Positions 26,601 to 39,700 of a stretch of DNA of 64,000 nucleotides are shown here, piece after piece. This DNA is from Colius striatus (lineage: Eukaryota; Chordata; Aves; Coliiformes; Coliidae). The stretch is from assembly GCF_028858725.1 (NCBI RefSeq), contig NC_084763.1, forward strand, positions 806,001-870,000. The letters run 5' to 3'. Every line of letters starts with the position of its first letter. Position 1 is the stretch's first letter. The position numbers were made by a program, and so were the translations under genes. The notes under the pieces were generated by a model. It had not been told where the DNA came from, made no database searches, and saw only the letters and a program-made list of their open reading frames with translations.

Positions 26601-29600
26601 CTTTCTAGAGGTTGTTTTCATCTTCCCTTGAAACAGAAATCTGGAGTTAAAACCATGGGAATGAGAGGAATTACCGGGGTGTTTAAGCTTTAACAGCAGC
26701 TCTCTCCAAACACCGGGTAACCCTCGCATTGGCCGTTGGAAGAGCCCATCGTTCAGATAGCCAGGCACAAAACCAAGAGAAAGCAGCTCTCATGCAAGAC
26801 AGCAAATTGCTTAAAGGTAAGATTTAACAAGCTTGTAGCTTCACTGGTGTATAGTTGAAAAGCATTCTGCTGCCAAGAGCTATAGGGAGTGATTTTGGAC
26901 AAATACTCTGCTTTTGTCATATAAAAACGATGTGAAAAACTTTGTCCTCCTTCTGGCTGCCGAGCCCACCAGTGCTTGCTTAGTTAATAACGGCCCCAGC
27001 TCTGTGGCAAGGGGGTTGTGAGCAGCCATTTACGTTTACGTCTGCTCCACGTACATTAATGGGCTCCCCAGAGGCAAAAGGGCACAGTGTCTTATCTGGG
27101 TAAGACTGTAAGACGGGGCCAGCACGCATAACACGAGCAAGGTGTTATTGCACTGAGAACTTGAACTAGTTTTCACTTACCTGGGGCATCAAGGACGAGC
27201 TGCATGCTTGTTTCAGTTCCAAGGTTTTGCACAACTGTGCCTTTTGTTTACGTTTCTTCTCTCATATTCCCCAGGGTGCTAACACCTTGACTACCTCGGG
27301 CAGGAGCCTGCTCTTTATCTGCTCCTTTTTCACCCTTCACACACACTCCAAAGCTCACATCTTGCTCTGTGTTGCCCAGCTGGCCAAATCAGTGCTATTT
27401 AGGAGGAATTCTCTGATGTTTTCCAAGGGGACAAAAAAGAATGCCACAGCCTCTGAGTGCGCCCTGGCGAAGGCAAAGTATGCAGCAGTTTGAGGGAGTG
27501 CCTGTAGAGGCCATTGCTGCCTCCCCAACTTGCCTTGGCACGAAGTTGGATACTTCTTTGCAAGGTGAAGGTTTCATTTTGGTGCACAGGCCTGAATTCG
27601 GGCACGTTGCTGGACGGTTACTCCTGAGGTACGGGCGTTGGAGAGGAACCATCAAACAGGTTGTGTTTCATTAAACCAGTACGAGGGACCATTAAACGAT
27701 GCCTAACTTGAGTCGAGGCATTGGTGGTAGTCCGACCTCACCGTAGAGCTTTCTGATGTGTTTTGTAGGGTAAAGACCACAGAGGCTGCCCCAAAACCCT
27801 TTCTGTTTTGGAGACCTGCACTGCTTTGACTTGCACAGAAAAGGGCAGTTTGTGCTTTGACTTGCACAAAGTCAGTTCTCTGCTTTTCAGCTTCTGGTAA
27901 CAACTTGCTGGAAATGAGCAGTTTCTTACTCCTCACAGCTTTCTAGACAGCCAGGCAAAGAATTCTGAAGGACCTGAAGGACCCTACTGTGAAGGCAGAC
28001 CCGTCCCCAAACAGCTGTTCTCTGTTGAGAAGAGATTCACTGTTGGGCCCAGAGAGGTGCTAATTTTACCCATACGAGTTTAAATTGCTGGTAAGCATTT
28101 GTGAGTGTCAAAGCTGCATTGAGGGGACCCGTGGGAAGCTTGGGAGGAGTCTTTAAGGACAGTTCCTCCATGGTCTGCTTTAGGGACCTTTCAGAGCCTC
28201 GTTTGACTGTGTCTGTGCCCCATCTTGCAGTTACCTCCTGCTGGAGCTCTTTGCTGCTGTTGCTTCTACAGGGAGAGAGTCAAGATGGCACAGGAAGGAG
28301 TGGGAGAGAGTGCTGGGGAAAGAGGAGAGCTGCTGGGAAGCAGGAGCGGTGGGGTCTGGGTATTTTGTTTGGTCTGTGAAGGTTTTGTCCATAGCCACTG
28401 CAATATCACTGGCTTTCTGCAGTTTTCAGCTGTTAGTGCTTCTCTTTGACATAAGCTCCTCTTTCATCTGTAGATGAGTATCACAGTTTTGCCCTCTGAG
28501 AAGAGTGAATTTGAAATGGCAGATTAAAATCTACCCATTCAGCTCTTACACAGTTTTGAATGAAGTGTTCCTGCAAAGCAAAGGTATATCATGTGTATAA
28601 TGCTGTCCTGCCATGCAGCTCCTTAACTCCTCTCTCCAGCTACGCTGCCCCAGCACGTGCTACCTGCACTGGTTGGTCCCTCTAGTCAGGTATCAGCTGG
28701 GGACACCAGAAAACAGCATTGCCACAAACATGGAAGTTCCCAGTGCCTATTTGCTGAGAAGAGAAGAAAACCTTTAGGTTGGATTGGTTGGGTTGTGTTT
28801 TTTTTCCCCAGTACAACAAATCTTGTTGAGTCTTGGAAACGGTGTTATTTATACACCAGGTGAGCACGGCTGGCACCAGCCCAGCTGCCAGATACGCTGT
28901 AAATACTGCAGATCCTTCAGGACAGTATCTTTTAAGATCTCTTTGCTAGCAACAAGGAGCATGTGAAGGCATGCTTATGTGTGCTGGTTTGTCTGTGCTG
29001 CTGCTGTGTGTGTGAACTCACAGTCATTCTTGTTAAAAATGTCAGCCTTTTCAAACCTTCAAGCTTTTGGAGGGGTGAGTTGGGCAAGGAGGGGGCTTGC
29101 AGCAGCAAAGCATCTGTGTTGTGTTTAGTGTCCTTTCCAAAGGCTTCCCTGTTCCCAATGGAACTGTGGTTCTGTGATCTTTAATGCTGGATCTCAGTAT
29201 TCCTGCCATCTGTGGCAGTACAAGTTGGACCCAGATCCAGTCTTACCCTTTCCAAATTAACACGACCACTCCTGCACAAAGCAGCATTCACCATTCCTCA
29301 AGGGACGAGTGCCCCACGTCCCAGAGCCACTTTAGCTCATCTATTTCATTTGTTACTTCTGTGTATGCATAGGAATGTTAACCCTGCTGCCTGTGGGAAT
29401 GATTCCCAAGGGACATGGCCTCCTGGGCTTAAAAGGTTGCCGAGAGCCACCTCTGTGCCTGGGCAGTAAGAACTTAGAATGCACCTAAGGCAGGTGGCTG
29501 GAGATGGCAGCGTGTGTAGACGGGCGACTTGGCCAGGTCAGGATGCAGATTCTTTGCAGTGGGTAATGAGAAACCAGTACATCTCCTTTCCAGCTAGTGA

Positions 29601-30652
29601 CATTTCCCCTGTGGTTCAAGCGTGGGTTTGGAAGGTGCATCACCTCCTGGAGTGTGGAGGGGCCTGGAGACAGGCCTGCTGGCGTGATGGGGTTGGCCAT
29701 GCGCGTCAGCCTTTGGGAGTGACTTTGGGAAGCACAGATCCCCAAATCAGGAGCAGTTCCCAGCACTTGGAGAATTCTGTGTTCCCAGAAAATTACTCGT
29801 CTGCTCCCACTTTCTCACTTCAGCCCCCTCAGATGCAGTGGTCTGACCATTGCCCTCATGCTTTCCGCTTTCTTAGGAGGAGTGTGTTTTTGTTACACAA
29901 AGCACAGCCCCAAATACCCCCCAGGTGCCCAAAACCTCCCAGCCCCGACTGCAGATGAGCTCCCTGGCAGGCAGAGGGCAATGACTGCGGTTCCCTTAGG
30001 CTGACCTTCAGAGTCTCGCTGTTTTCTCTGTGCTCAGTGACAAGCCTGCAGTGAATGGGATTGCTCCTTTTCACTGAGGACTCCTGCATGGGTGTATTCT
30101 CCAGCATCTGAGCAGGTCCAATGCCTCCGTGCAAACCAGTTGAGATGACAGCAAACTGAAGAAAATGGTAAAGAAATGCCACTTTTGGGGCCAGCTCTGA
30201 CTGATCACTCGTGCTGGGCTGCAGCTTCACACAGATGAGACAGCTTGTCAGCTTTTGTGAAGGTCTGCACAGAGGGAAGATCCAGGGTGTACTGTCCCAA
30301 GCCTGTACATCAGGGAAGGCAGAGGCACCTAAGGGCAGTGATCTCGTAGCAACAGGAGTAAAAAGGCCAGGCCGTGTTCACAACCTTGACACAGAGGCAC
30401 GCTCACGAAGCAATACAGAAGTGCTGTGCCTACTCAGAAGTAAGTTCTGCTGGGCTCAGAGCAGCAGATTCAGGATTTTAAATGACTGTAATACCTGTGA
30501 GATAACTCGAAGCTGTGGCTGTGCCTCTGTGCAGTATGTTCAGTTTGCATTCCAACACGAGGATCACTTTGTCGGTAATTCACCATGGCTTAAAAAGCAG
30601 TCAGCCTCCCACATCTACTGTATCAAAGTGGGTGAAACCCACTTGGCAGAGA
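23601..30652. other. Non-coding DNA, nothing firm recognised
   Basis: No gene. Contains a 15-bp direct repeat GCTTTGACTTGCACA at 27823-27837 and 27854-27868, and an ACGT-rich stretch near 27030-27065. Confidence 0.6.
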
Positions 30653-30704
30653 GGTGGACTAGGTGATCTCCAGAGGCTTCTTCCAACTCGCACCATTCTG
30701 TGAA
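30653..30704 (+). mobile_element. CR1-like 3' tail, very short
   Basis: GGTGGACTAGGTGATCTCCA, CTTCCAACTC and CCATTCTGTGAA follow the sense-strand CR1 terminus. Only about 50 bp are recognisable. Confidence 0.65.
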
Positions 30705-33700
30705 ACTTGTGAATTGCTAAAGCCATTGTGTTTTCCTTGCAGCCACCATGGGAGATGCTTTGCAGCGACTACTACGCCAATGGACTGCCAGTGAGACATT
30801 CTGTGCCACAGCCCAGAAACTGATGCCTAGAGATGCCATTTCTTGTCTCCAAGGGACTGGTTCTCCATGGCTGGAGTGTGAGGTTCATACCCAGGCTTCA
30901 ATATTGGAAATGCAGGAGCATGGGGAACTGTGAGATAAACAGACCCACTTTGATGGTAATGGCTTCTCGTTGTCTGCTTCAAATCTGTGTAGCCTCTGCT
31001 TGGTGTCTTCCAAATGAAGGAGGTATGAAGCTAAGGTGCCCCAAGCCAAATGCAGTCCCAGGCTGACCACAGTTACATCAGAACCACCGCTGTGAGTGTC
31101 GGGCTCGCTCTGCCTGAGCTGAGAACTGGAGTGAGTGCAGCACCAAGCACAGGGCAGCTGAAGGCATAGCGAGGGAAGGGATTAAGACAGGCAAAACACC
31201 GCTGGATTTCCTTGTTAGCCAGGTCACAGGAGGTACATCATGACACAAGGAGCCAGAGAATGAATCCCAAGCTATGCTTAAGGGTAGCTTCCCTACAGAA
31301 CCTATTTCACCCTCTGCACTGCTAAAAAGCTTCTGGTAAGCAGTGAGAAAGGTGGCTTTAAGCAACTTAAGTCCATTCCTCTGATCCCAGGCCAACTGGG
31401 GACTGTTTAGGCCTCTGCATAAGTCAAAGAAGCCTAAGGCTGTGCTTTCTGCCCTGTGCTGACATGTCTCCTTCGGTGGAGGTGGGGAGAGCAGGTGGTA
31501 GGGAGAAGGCATAGCCCTGCCTGGATCCTCCTGTCTGTAAGAGCAGAGCTGCAGGGCAGCTCTCTGCCTGCTTTTGTGCTGTTGAGGCAAATATTGCACC
31601 GAGTGTTGAGTCTGCTCTGCACAGAACAACGAGTTAACTTCAGAGATCTATTTATTTATTTTAGCATAAAATACTCTCGAGGGCTTCTGATCTGGATGGG
31701 TTGTGAGTCAACAGATGCTTCATTTATTCCAGTATCACAGTGTGATGCTGCCCTGGGCTTGTTTCTGATTTTGAGGCGCTGCAGTGGAGTTTCGATAGCT
31801 GGGCAGCTTTCAGGATTGGCAGCTCAGCCAGCAGACGAGGCGAGGGCGCAGCGCTCGTGCAGCGCGACCGGCTGACATCTGGAGCAGCTCATCGCTGGAG
31901 ATGAGATGCAAATAAATCTCTGCTTTATGACCACGCAGAGATCAGCAGCATTACCAAGCAGGGTCTGTTTCATGTAATGGCCAAGGAACAGGCACAAGTT
32001 GACTTTCACTTGCATTGTAAACACTTCTGTGCCTCTTTCCATCGCTCCCGTAGGACGAGGAGTTGGGCTCGGCCCAGGGTGCTTTCAGCTTTTCTTTCTC
32101 CAGCTACGTGGGTTTAAAGGGCAAAGAATGACTAACCCATTAAAAGGGCTTTGCTTCAGTCTCTGACCAGAGACTCAACTCTGACCAACCATAGTAGCAC
32201 AGTTTATCATTTGTGAAGTAGGTTTTGTTGGAGGAGGCCTCGGCGAGTCGAGCAGAACAGGCTGGCGATGGGATAACAGGCCCTCGCAGGAGGGGAGAGC
32301 TGAGACGGCTGCTCTTTCCCCTGCTGTTTTTAAAGCATCAGTTGCACACAGAACACGACTGTGTGCTTTCCACTTGGGCTGAACTTCCATGAGCAGTGTG
32401 AAGTCAGTCGTGCCGCTGGTGCTGAGACGGAGGGGCCTCAGCCGCTGCAATTGAGGGGAGCCTGTTCATGTGCAGGAGCAGACTCGAGGCTGAAGGAGGA
32501 TCGGGCACCATATGTCTCATCCCTTATTCTCCCTCTCTAAATATAGCCCGTGCTATTGCTCAGAAGATATGTGATGGGTTCATGCGAGCTGGGCAAGCTT
32601 CCAACCTGGTGTCGGCACCTGGGCCATCCTGCCCACCGCAGCAGGGTCCTTGTCCATCCAGCCTTGCCATTCCCCTGCATGTGTATCCTCTTGGAAGTGT
32701 GTGTGTGGAGCTTTGGCTGCCATGCTCATGGCCTCTTCTCATGGTTTTACTTTCCCTTCCTGAAACGAGAACATTCAGAGGGCCTTTGGAGTGTACTGGA
32801 AACCACTGGAATTGCTGGGAACAAAGGCGGCCTGTTTGCTTCCCCCAGCCCAGATGTCAGGGTGAGTTCATTATAAACTCCCTACCCGTCTCATAGAAAT
32901 TCCTCTCAGGAAGAGAGGTTGGAAAGGGGCCCAAGCAGCTCCTCCAAAGACTATTCACAGATTGGCAGCCCCAAGTGTTCACTACTTATAAATTAAGCCT
33001 ATGAAACCATGCAGTTACTAAAAATAGCCCATCTGGGTGTCTTTCTATTTGTTTTTCATTTTGAGAGGCACGGCAGGTATGTGTCACATAATTTTTTGGC
33101 TGGGCAGTGGGTTTGGGTGGGTTTTTTTTTTTCAAGAGAACATAATATGAGTTCCTTGCATAACAGCTCCAGGAGCTGGGATGCTGGAGAGCAAAATCAC
33201 CCCAGTCAGGATTCTCACACAGCTGTGAAAACTGGTTACCGTCGCTGTGGCTCACGTTCCAGGACAGTCTCCCCTTGTCAGGCAACCAGCTTGTGCTGAT
33301 CTTGCACCAGGAGAATGGTAATAGAGGGTGGTTGGTTGGCTGCCCTCTCTTAGCTAAAGGCCTGTGCCTAATGAGAGTGGGAGACATACTTAAATCCTCA
33401 CTAAATAGCTCTTTCTTTCACTGCTCCTCAACACAAGGAGAAGCCTACAGCACAAGATGCAAAAAGCCATCTGTGGAAGATTGTCTGACACGAGGCACAA
33501 CCTCACACACCTCTTACGTGTACCTGGTCCTACAGGAAGGTGTTAATTTATGTAACATTGCTGCTTAACATTCAGGTAAACCTTTTTTTATGGTGGTTTT
33601 TAAAACAAGGCAACCAGCTCTTCTTTAGTCAGAAGCTTCAGTGCCTGACAAAGTGCAAACAGGTCCTACAGATTAAATCCTCACTTTACCCTCGCTTCCC

Positions 33701-34470
33701 TGGATCCCAGGTACCCTGCACTCATCACAGGTGCCTTTTACACGCTGGAACGGGATCTCTTGTGCATTTTGTTATCAGTGGAGGAGTGAGGGACTTAGAG
33801 AATGAATAGTCAGGTGTGAGTGTAGGTAGGGTTAAAGCAGGAGAAGTTTCCTCACCATGGCTTCAATTGGGTGAGATCTGTCACATCACTTCACTTGAGA
33901 AAACCCAACAAACACATACAGGCTTTAGCAGCCTCTAGTGTTTCAAGCACAGGGCTGTGATCTCAGTTTGCTCCAGAAGGATGCTGTGGCTGTGGTGAAT
34001 CCCTGTCTGCAAACACATGAGCCACCAAAAAAAGGCAGAAAGGTGAGAATGGAAGGGGAAAATTGAGGAGGAAGCTGTGTAATCTGTGCTGGAATGAGGT
34101 ACAAAGTGGGATGAACTAGAGGCAGCATTGTGTTTTCAGATGTGAAGAGCTGACAAATCAAGCCATTCATACAAAGGCATGGTGAAAGACAAGCCCATCT
34201 TCAGAGCAAATGTCTTAAAGTTAGTTCTTCACAGTTGTTCTCATTGCAGCACAGCTAAGGAAAGGGGAGATAGAAACAAGGTGAGGTGTGGGGTCCTCAC
34301 TGACAGAGTGAGGCTGAGGAGGATAGAAAAGCAAAACCCCAAGCCAGCAGAAATGAGTGTAGGTGCTTGCCACTGTCAGCCAGGGATGTTCCCGGAGGAG
34401 ACTGCCAGTGCTGCAGACGTCCGTAGGGACGATGGGTCTGGTCAGGCTGACACAGGGCCACAAAGCAATC
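30705..34470. other. Non-coding DNA with one exon-like signal and one motif-dense block
   Basis: No protein family recognised. A splice-acceptor-like site plus Kozak ATG lies at 30729-30750, and a block resembling a conserved element at about 31880-32050. Confidence 0.6.
31880..32050. promoter_or_regulatory. Candidate conserved non-coding element
   Basis: Low-CpG, AT-richer block directly after a CpG-rich stretch (31835-31875). It carries an octamer ATGCAAAT (31906-31913) next to AAATAAAT, and further TTGACTTTCA and TTGCATTGTAA strings. This is by texture only; no alignment was possible. Confidence 0.25.
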
Positions 34471-34550
34471 GCAGAACCACAAAATGGTAGAGGCTGGAAG
34501 GGACCTTCAGGGACCAGCTAGTCCACCCCCTGCTGAAACAGGACCACCAA
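34471..34550 (-). mobile_element. CR1 LINE 3'-end fragment
   Basis: CAGAACCACAAAATGGTAGAGGC then GGAAGGGACCTTCAGGGACC and GTCCACCCCCTGCTGAAAC: antisense CR1 tail of about 80 bp. Confidence 0.85.
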
Positions 34551-35049
34551 TAATGATTGAGAGCCCTGGGAACGGCAGACTCTGCTGCCCCATCCACACC
34601 GCAGTACAGCGGTGGGTTTGACTGTAGGTGCAGCCCCAGGAGTGACAGAGCACGGTCACAAGTGCTCTGCTCTGACAGATACTTTGGTACCCTTCCCTGC
34701 TCCCTCTAAGCTGACCTTCTCTATGCTAAGAGCCCCGTGTAGCATTGTTGCCATCCCCTTGCATTTTCACAGGCACAGTAAAGGGTAGGAATGCTTTTCA
34801 TGCAGAGTACAAGTCAGCTCTCAGAGTCCTTCATTCTCACTTTGGTGCCTGCCAGCACTTTTCTTCTTCTTTTTCTTTCCCCCACTCCTTCCCTGTCATG
34901 CCTTCCCCCCCCCCCCCACCAACCAGTGCATTAATTCATGGTGCACAGGAGGTCTGAGAGAGCACAAGTGGATCCCTCAAGGTGAGCACAGCTCCAGGCT
35001 CACCTGGGCATTTTGTCTGCAAGCGTCTTGACATCCCGGTAAATCAGAA

Positions 35050-35360
35050 GCAGCGCTCACCCCGCTGCAGGTTGAAGAGTTACGGCCGACGATGATCGCT
35101 GTGCAGGACGTACACACCCAATCAATCAATCCCTCAGCTTGTTGACAAAAATGCTAGGTATGGTAATGCACTGTTTAAAGATTGTGAAACGAGCTGGTGG
35201 TTTCAGCAACTCCTAGTCAGCAGCTCTTGCATCACACGCACCAACAAAGTGTCACAATTGCTTCTAATTGGCAACCTTGTTGACAATCTCAGAAAAGGCT
35301 CCGGGTAACATGGGCAGAGAAACCTGACTGTTCTCTTATCACAACAGTGTGGTATCTTGG
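35050..35360. promoter_or_regulatory. Candidate conserved non-coding element
   Basis: Carries CCAATCAATCAATC, the string CTTGTTGACAA once and a near copy earlier, and SOX-like AACAAAG and ACAATTG motifs in close order. Motif-dense and free of repeats. No conservation data available. Confidence 0.25.
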
Positions 35361-36519
35361 TAGAGACATGTGGGAAGCTGTCAGTGCTGTCATCCATGCT
35401 AGTCTTCACCTGCGCTTAGAAACCTTCGGCCTCCAAAACAATTAGTGGGTCTGGAACCTGTGAGAGGAGAAGGTGAGAAGTGAGCAGAAGAATGAGTTAC
35501 TGTGAGTGCAGATCTGATGTGTGAAGTTCATCCATATGCCTGAGCAGTGCTGTTCTCAGCAGGACACGATGTGGAGCGGGGATGAAACTGTTGAGCTTGA
35601 GTGCTAAGCTGGAACAGCCTGTGGAGATATTTATATATGTGTATCATACACAGTCACACAGTCACAAACTAGGGGCAGTGAGTACTAAACAGCTCTAGAA
35701 ATCAAGCTACTTCCTTGACCAGGTCTGAAAGTATCAGCCAGCAACGACAGCAGCCCAGCTGTGGCAGCTAACCACATCACTGGACTCAGGTGGGAATCCA
35801 GGATCTGCCTCAAACGCCAGTAAGCCTTTGAATCTGGGATCAGGCTTCTCTTAGTCCCAGGGAAATGTAACTCGGTATAGCACCTTCTTCTTCTGCCACA
35901 CTCAGCACTTAAACTAGCTCAAACTTGCTTGGGCTTGGTGAGAATCCCTAAGCCTTGCATCCACTCGCTGATACGGATCTTGCACCCATTTATACATTGC
36001 CTCTCAGTTTGGCCATTGAGTCAAAGTAGATGCTATCTGCTTTGCTCTCCTGCCTTCTGGGATGCAGAAAAGGCTCTAGCAGAAAAGCAGCAGAAGGGAG
36101 CATGTAAGTTAAACTAGTGGGTAACTCTCAGCAAACCAAAGCAGACAGACTTGTCTTTCTGGAAAGTGCAGGCCCTTTTGGTTTGGGTTCTTTGTTGTTT
36201 TGGGTTGTTGCTTTTTTTTTTTTAAGCATAACACCTTCTAAAGTCTCCTCAGATTGAAAGTGGGGAAGACAGGTGATAATTTCTGAGTGGCTCAGGAAAT
36301 GCCTGGTGATGCTATCAATAAGCTTCCATGGCTGCTGTGCAGCAAGACTGAAACGATCACGTTGATTCCATGGCTGAAATAGGTTTAATTTCCTGCCAGC
36401 GTGAAGACAGGAGGGAAGGTGGGGGGAAAGGAGAGGAGGGAGTGCTGACTCAGGGCTGTTTGCTCCAGCAGCAGAACATGACTCTCTGAAGACTTACTTT
36501 AATATGCTCCCATGGCACA

Positions 36520-36730
36520 GAAGGTTCTTTGTTTATTGTTCTATTTGCATGTGGATTACCCTAGAAGCAAAATACTAATGAATGGCAACAGAAAATCATA
36601 GCTAGGAAGCTCTAAAGCAGTTGTAATTTCTTTTCATGCCAAGCTATTTATTCACACAGATTGTCTTCTCATTATTGTCTGATTATTTTACTGCATTGCT
36701 ATGTGCTCTGAAGTGAGGAGATAAATAGCG
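36520..36730. promoter_or_regulatory. Candidate conserved non-coding element
   Basis: FOX-like TTGTTTATTG, then an octamer ATTTGCAT (36543-36550), TAATGAATGG and several ATTATT strings in about 200 bp without repeats. Inferred from texture only. Confidence 0.25.
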
Positions 36731-39700
36731 GTGGAAGGAACAGTAAACTCACCGTACTTCTGCTTCTGAGCAGGCTGTGGATCGAGTGTGATATTTAGGC
36801 CTGTCTTGACCTCAGTAAATTCTCTCTCTGAGAACTGTGTGAAGTCATCTGGCCTCACCCCTCTTTGAAATCTGTCTCCCAGACACTGAAGTACCGGTGA
36901 AATCGGTAGCTTTGTGGTATCTCAACTAGTCCTAAGCAAAAAATATCACTGGTTTTGTTTATTTCAACATTCTGGCTTATTGCTAAAATTGGAGAACTTT
37001 GATTTAAAACAAATGGCTGTCATCTATGATGGATTACACCTTCTTTTCACTGTTCCTGTAAGTCAAACGCTGCTGGCATGAAGTTCAAAGGGAACGTTCA
37101 AGTGGCAAGTTCAGTTATAAGACTGGAGTCCCTTTCTTAAAAGCTAGAAGCAAAAAAAAACCCCAAACCAAACCTCAAAGCACAAGATGCAAGGTGACTT
37201 AGAAGATCTAGAGCACTGCCACGGAGCTTACTGAGAGAACGTGGCAGCTAATTTTCTTAATTTTAAGGCAAGTGCACGGGGACAGGAGAGCAGTTTGTCA
37301 CAGGAATGGAGTCAGATGAAACATCTCTTTCATATACAGCACTGACTTTCACATAAAGTCTGGAGGGGTCTACTTCAAAATGAAAGGCAGGGAAGGACCT
37401 ACCCCTTCTGCGGCAGTGGGCAAGAACACCAGTGTCTGTAGCTCGGCTCGGATCCACGGCTACCATTCAACTAAAGGGTTATCAGCTTAGGGCCAAATTG
37501 TCACACTCCACCTCTGTGCTGAACGGAAATGAATCCCCAAGTGGTCGTGTTGAAACAACTGGGGTGATTTGGGGTGAGAGAAGTATGACCGAGGGCAGGA
37601 GCGTCACTAGGACTCGGTGCAACTAAGGACAAGAGAACACAGAGCTCCCACTATCAGATGTCTGGGTTTCTGTGTGTTTTGTCTCCCACAAACACACGAC
37701 AGCACTGTACCGTTTGCCTTTGCACCCATCTGCATTTCCTGTTTGGAGCCCCGTGTCTGTGCGGCGTTGCCCCTTCTGCAGGAACGGCCAAACAAAGCAG
37801 CTGATGCGTCACTGCTCGCTGGTTCCGCTGCTGCTGAGGATGCCTGAAGCTTGCCCAAGTCTGTGTGCATGTGGGAGTGCGTGTGATGGAGAAAGAAGGA
37901 TGCCATGAAGGCCTGGAGAATGTCCACGTCATTTTCAGTGAGATCTCCAAAACTGCTCAGGGATTTCAGCTGTACAGATGACGACAGGATGTAACGACTG
38001 TACACAAAGCGCCTGATTCATTACTGGTAGTATCACAAAGGCATCTCTGCAACTATTTACAGTACTGGGTCAGACTATGAAAAGCTAAAGCGTGCTTTCT
38101 TGGTCCTAAACAATCCAGGAGCATGTGCAGGGCAGGGAAACACACAGCCTTACTGGTAATTCTGAGCATCCAGACTGACACAGATGACCTTGGCCTTCGA
38201 GATGCGAGTGATATCCTTAATGAAGGACAAATTAGCCCCTGTGCAATGTCACGTGTCCAGCGTTTGACAACACGATGAGGTGGCTTTGGCAACTGACATA
38301 ACGTAACAGGGGCACCTAATCAGGAATTGCACTGCTGTATTGAAAGCAAAGGCAGAGTTTGGGCTGCTGACCACGGTGAAACGATGGGAGAAGGGAGGGA
38401 AGGGAAAAGGACCAGCTGAGAGAAGCACACAGGAAACTGCAAGCTCAGTAGCAGACCCGTTTAATGACTGGGAATGCAAAGATGAGAGAACCTGCCCCTT
38501 GACTGGAGGCAGCACATCTAAGGGCAGAAGGTTTTTGGGGAAGGAACTGGTGAAGTGATCTAGGTGGCTGCGTTCCCATCAGTTTAGTCACAGCTATAGC
38601 AGAGATTTTTAAAGTCAAGAACAATGAGCTGTGGAGGCAAGTGGAAGAGAGCTAAACTGCAGTGTGGTTTTCTTTATCAGAGGTGCGTGCTAGAGCAGTC
38701 TGACATCATTTACATTCAAGGAGATAACTTGCTTGTAAGATAAGAGTAAATGTCATGCTTCTAAGTGTAGATTATGGTAAATCATTCAGTACTTTACCAC
38801 ACGGGAAATTGCTGTTTAAGGAGTTCAGGAAAGGTGTTAGCATAGGAACTGGAAGATCGATCTGGCAAAAAAGCTAAGCAGAAGGCTGAAGTGGGCACAT
38901 ATGGAAAAAGAAGTCTCCAAGATGACATTGGCAGCAGTGGCATTGCTCAGCTGTCGGTCACAGGACCGACCCTGCACAGTGTTGTCATTAGTGAGAGAAC
39001 CAGGTGTGTGCTCATGAGATTCTGGCTGGCTGGCAAATGAAGATATTGCTGAGGGCTAACTTACTACACAGAAAGTACAACCTCTCAGACCTCTGACAGC
39101 AGCAGCGATGGGTTTGCATCGCATGAAGCACACATAGGCATCCATGTAGTAACTGCTGGCAAAAGCATTTCCTAAAAACCAGGCGTTTGTCAGCTGGAGG
39201 TGAAAGAGAAGCTTATGAAATGGGGTAAAAGAGTCAACCAAAGGACGACGGGGAGCTTGCCAGTGAGACCTGACTGTAGAAAGAGGGAAAATCAAGCCCA
39301 GGCACCACCATTTACTCTGTATACAAGGAAATGCTGCTGCCTTCTTCATTATACGAGGCATTGGTGCAAGCTAGGGTAGACTATTTTACATTGCTATAGT
39401 CATTGGTATCCACAGAAATGCATTTTAAACTGGAATGGAGACAGAAAAGGGCTATTGGAGTGGTACAGGTAAGGAAGAACCTGTCTCAAGGCAAGAAGAG
39501 AAACCTGGCAATGAGCTCTTTCAAACAAATAAATACGTAACAGGTATGATAGTAAATAGAAAGAATAAAAGCTGACAAAATGTGACATCATCCACACCAG
39601 GTTTCTAACATTCTTGCCATTTGCTATCATTTGTACACTTCACAGAGAACCGAGGCGCGTTTTCTTTTCAACTGTAGAATGGCTGGCTTGGGTGTTCCCT

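Noticed and set aside
29479-29958. 159-codon open frame on the plus strand
   Set aside because: No recognisable protein similarity; overlapping long frames on both strands here reflect composition.
31078-31629. 183-codon open frame on the minus strand
   Set aside because: Longest frame in the desert, but its product has no recognisable family or domain and there is no splice or promoter context. A frame of this length is expected by chance in 64 kb of moderately GC-rich DNA.
11628-38420. Similar purine strings near 11630-11660 and 38385-38420 (GGGAGGGAA then GGAAAAGGACCA)
   Set aside because: Similarity does not extend into the flanks, so it is more likely convergent purine-rich sequence than a shared repeat.
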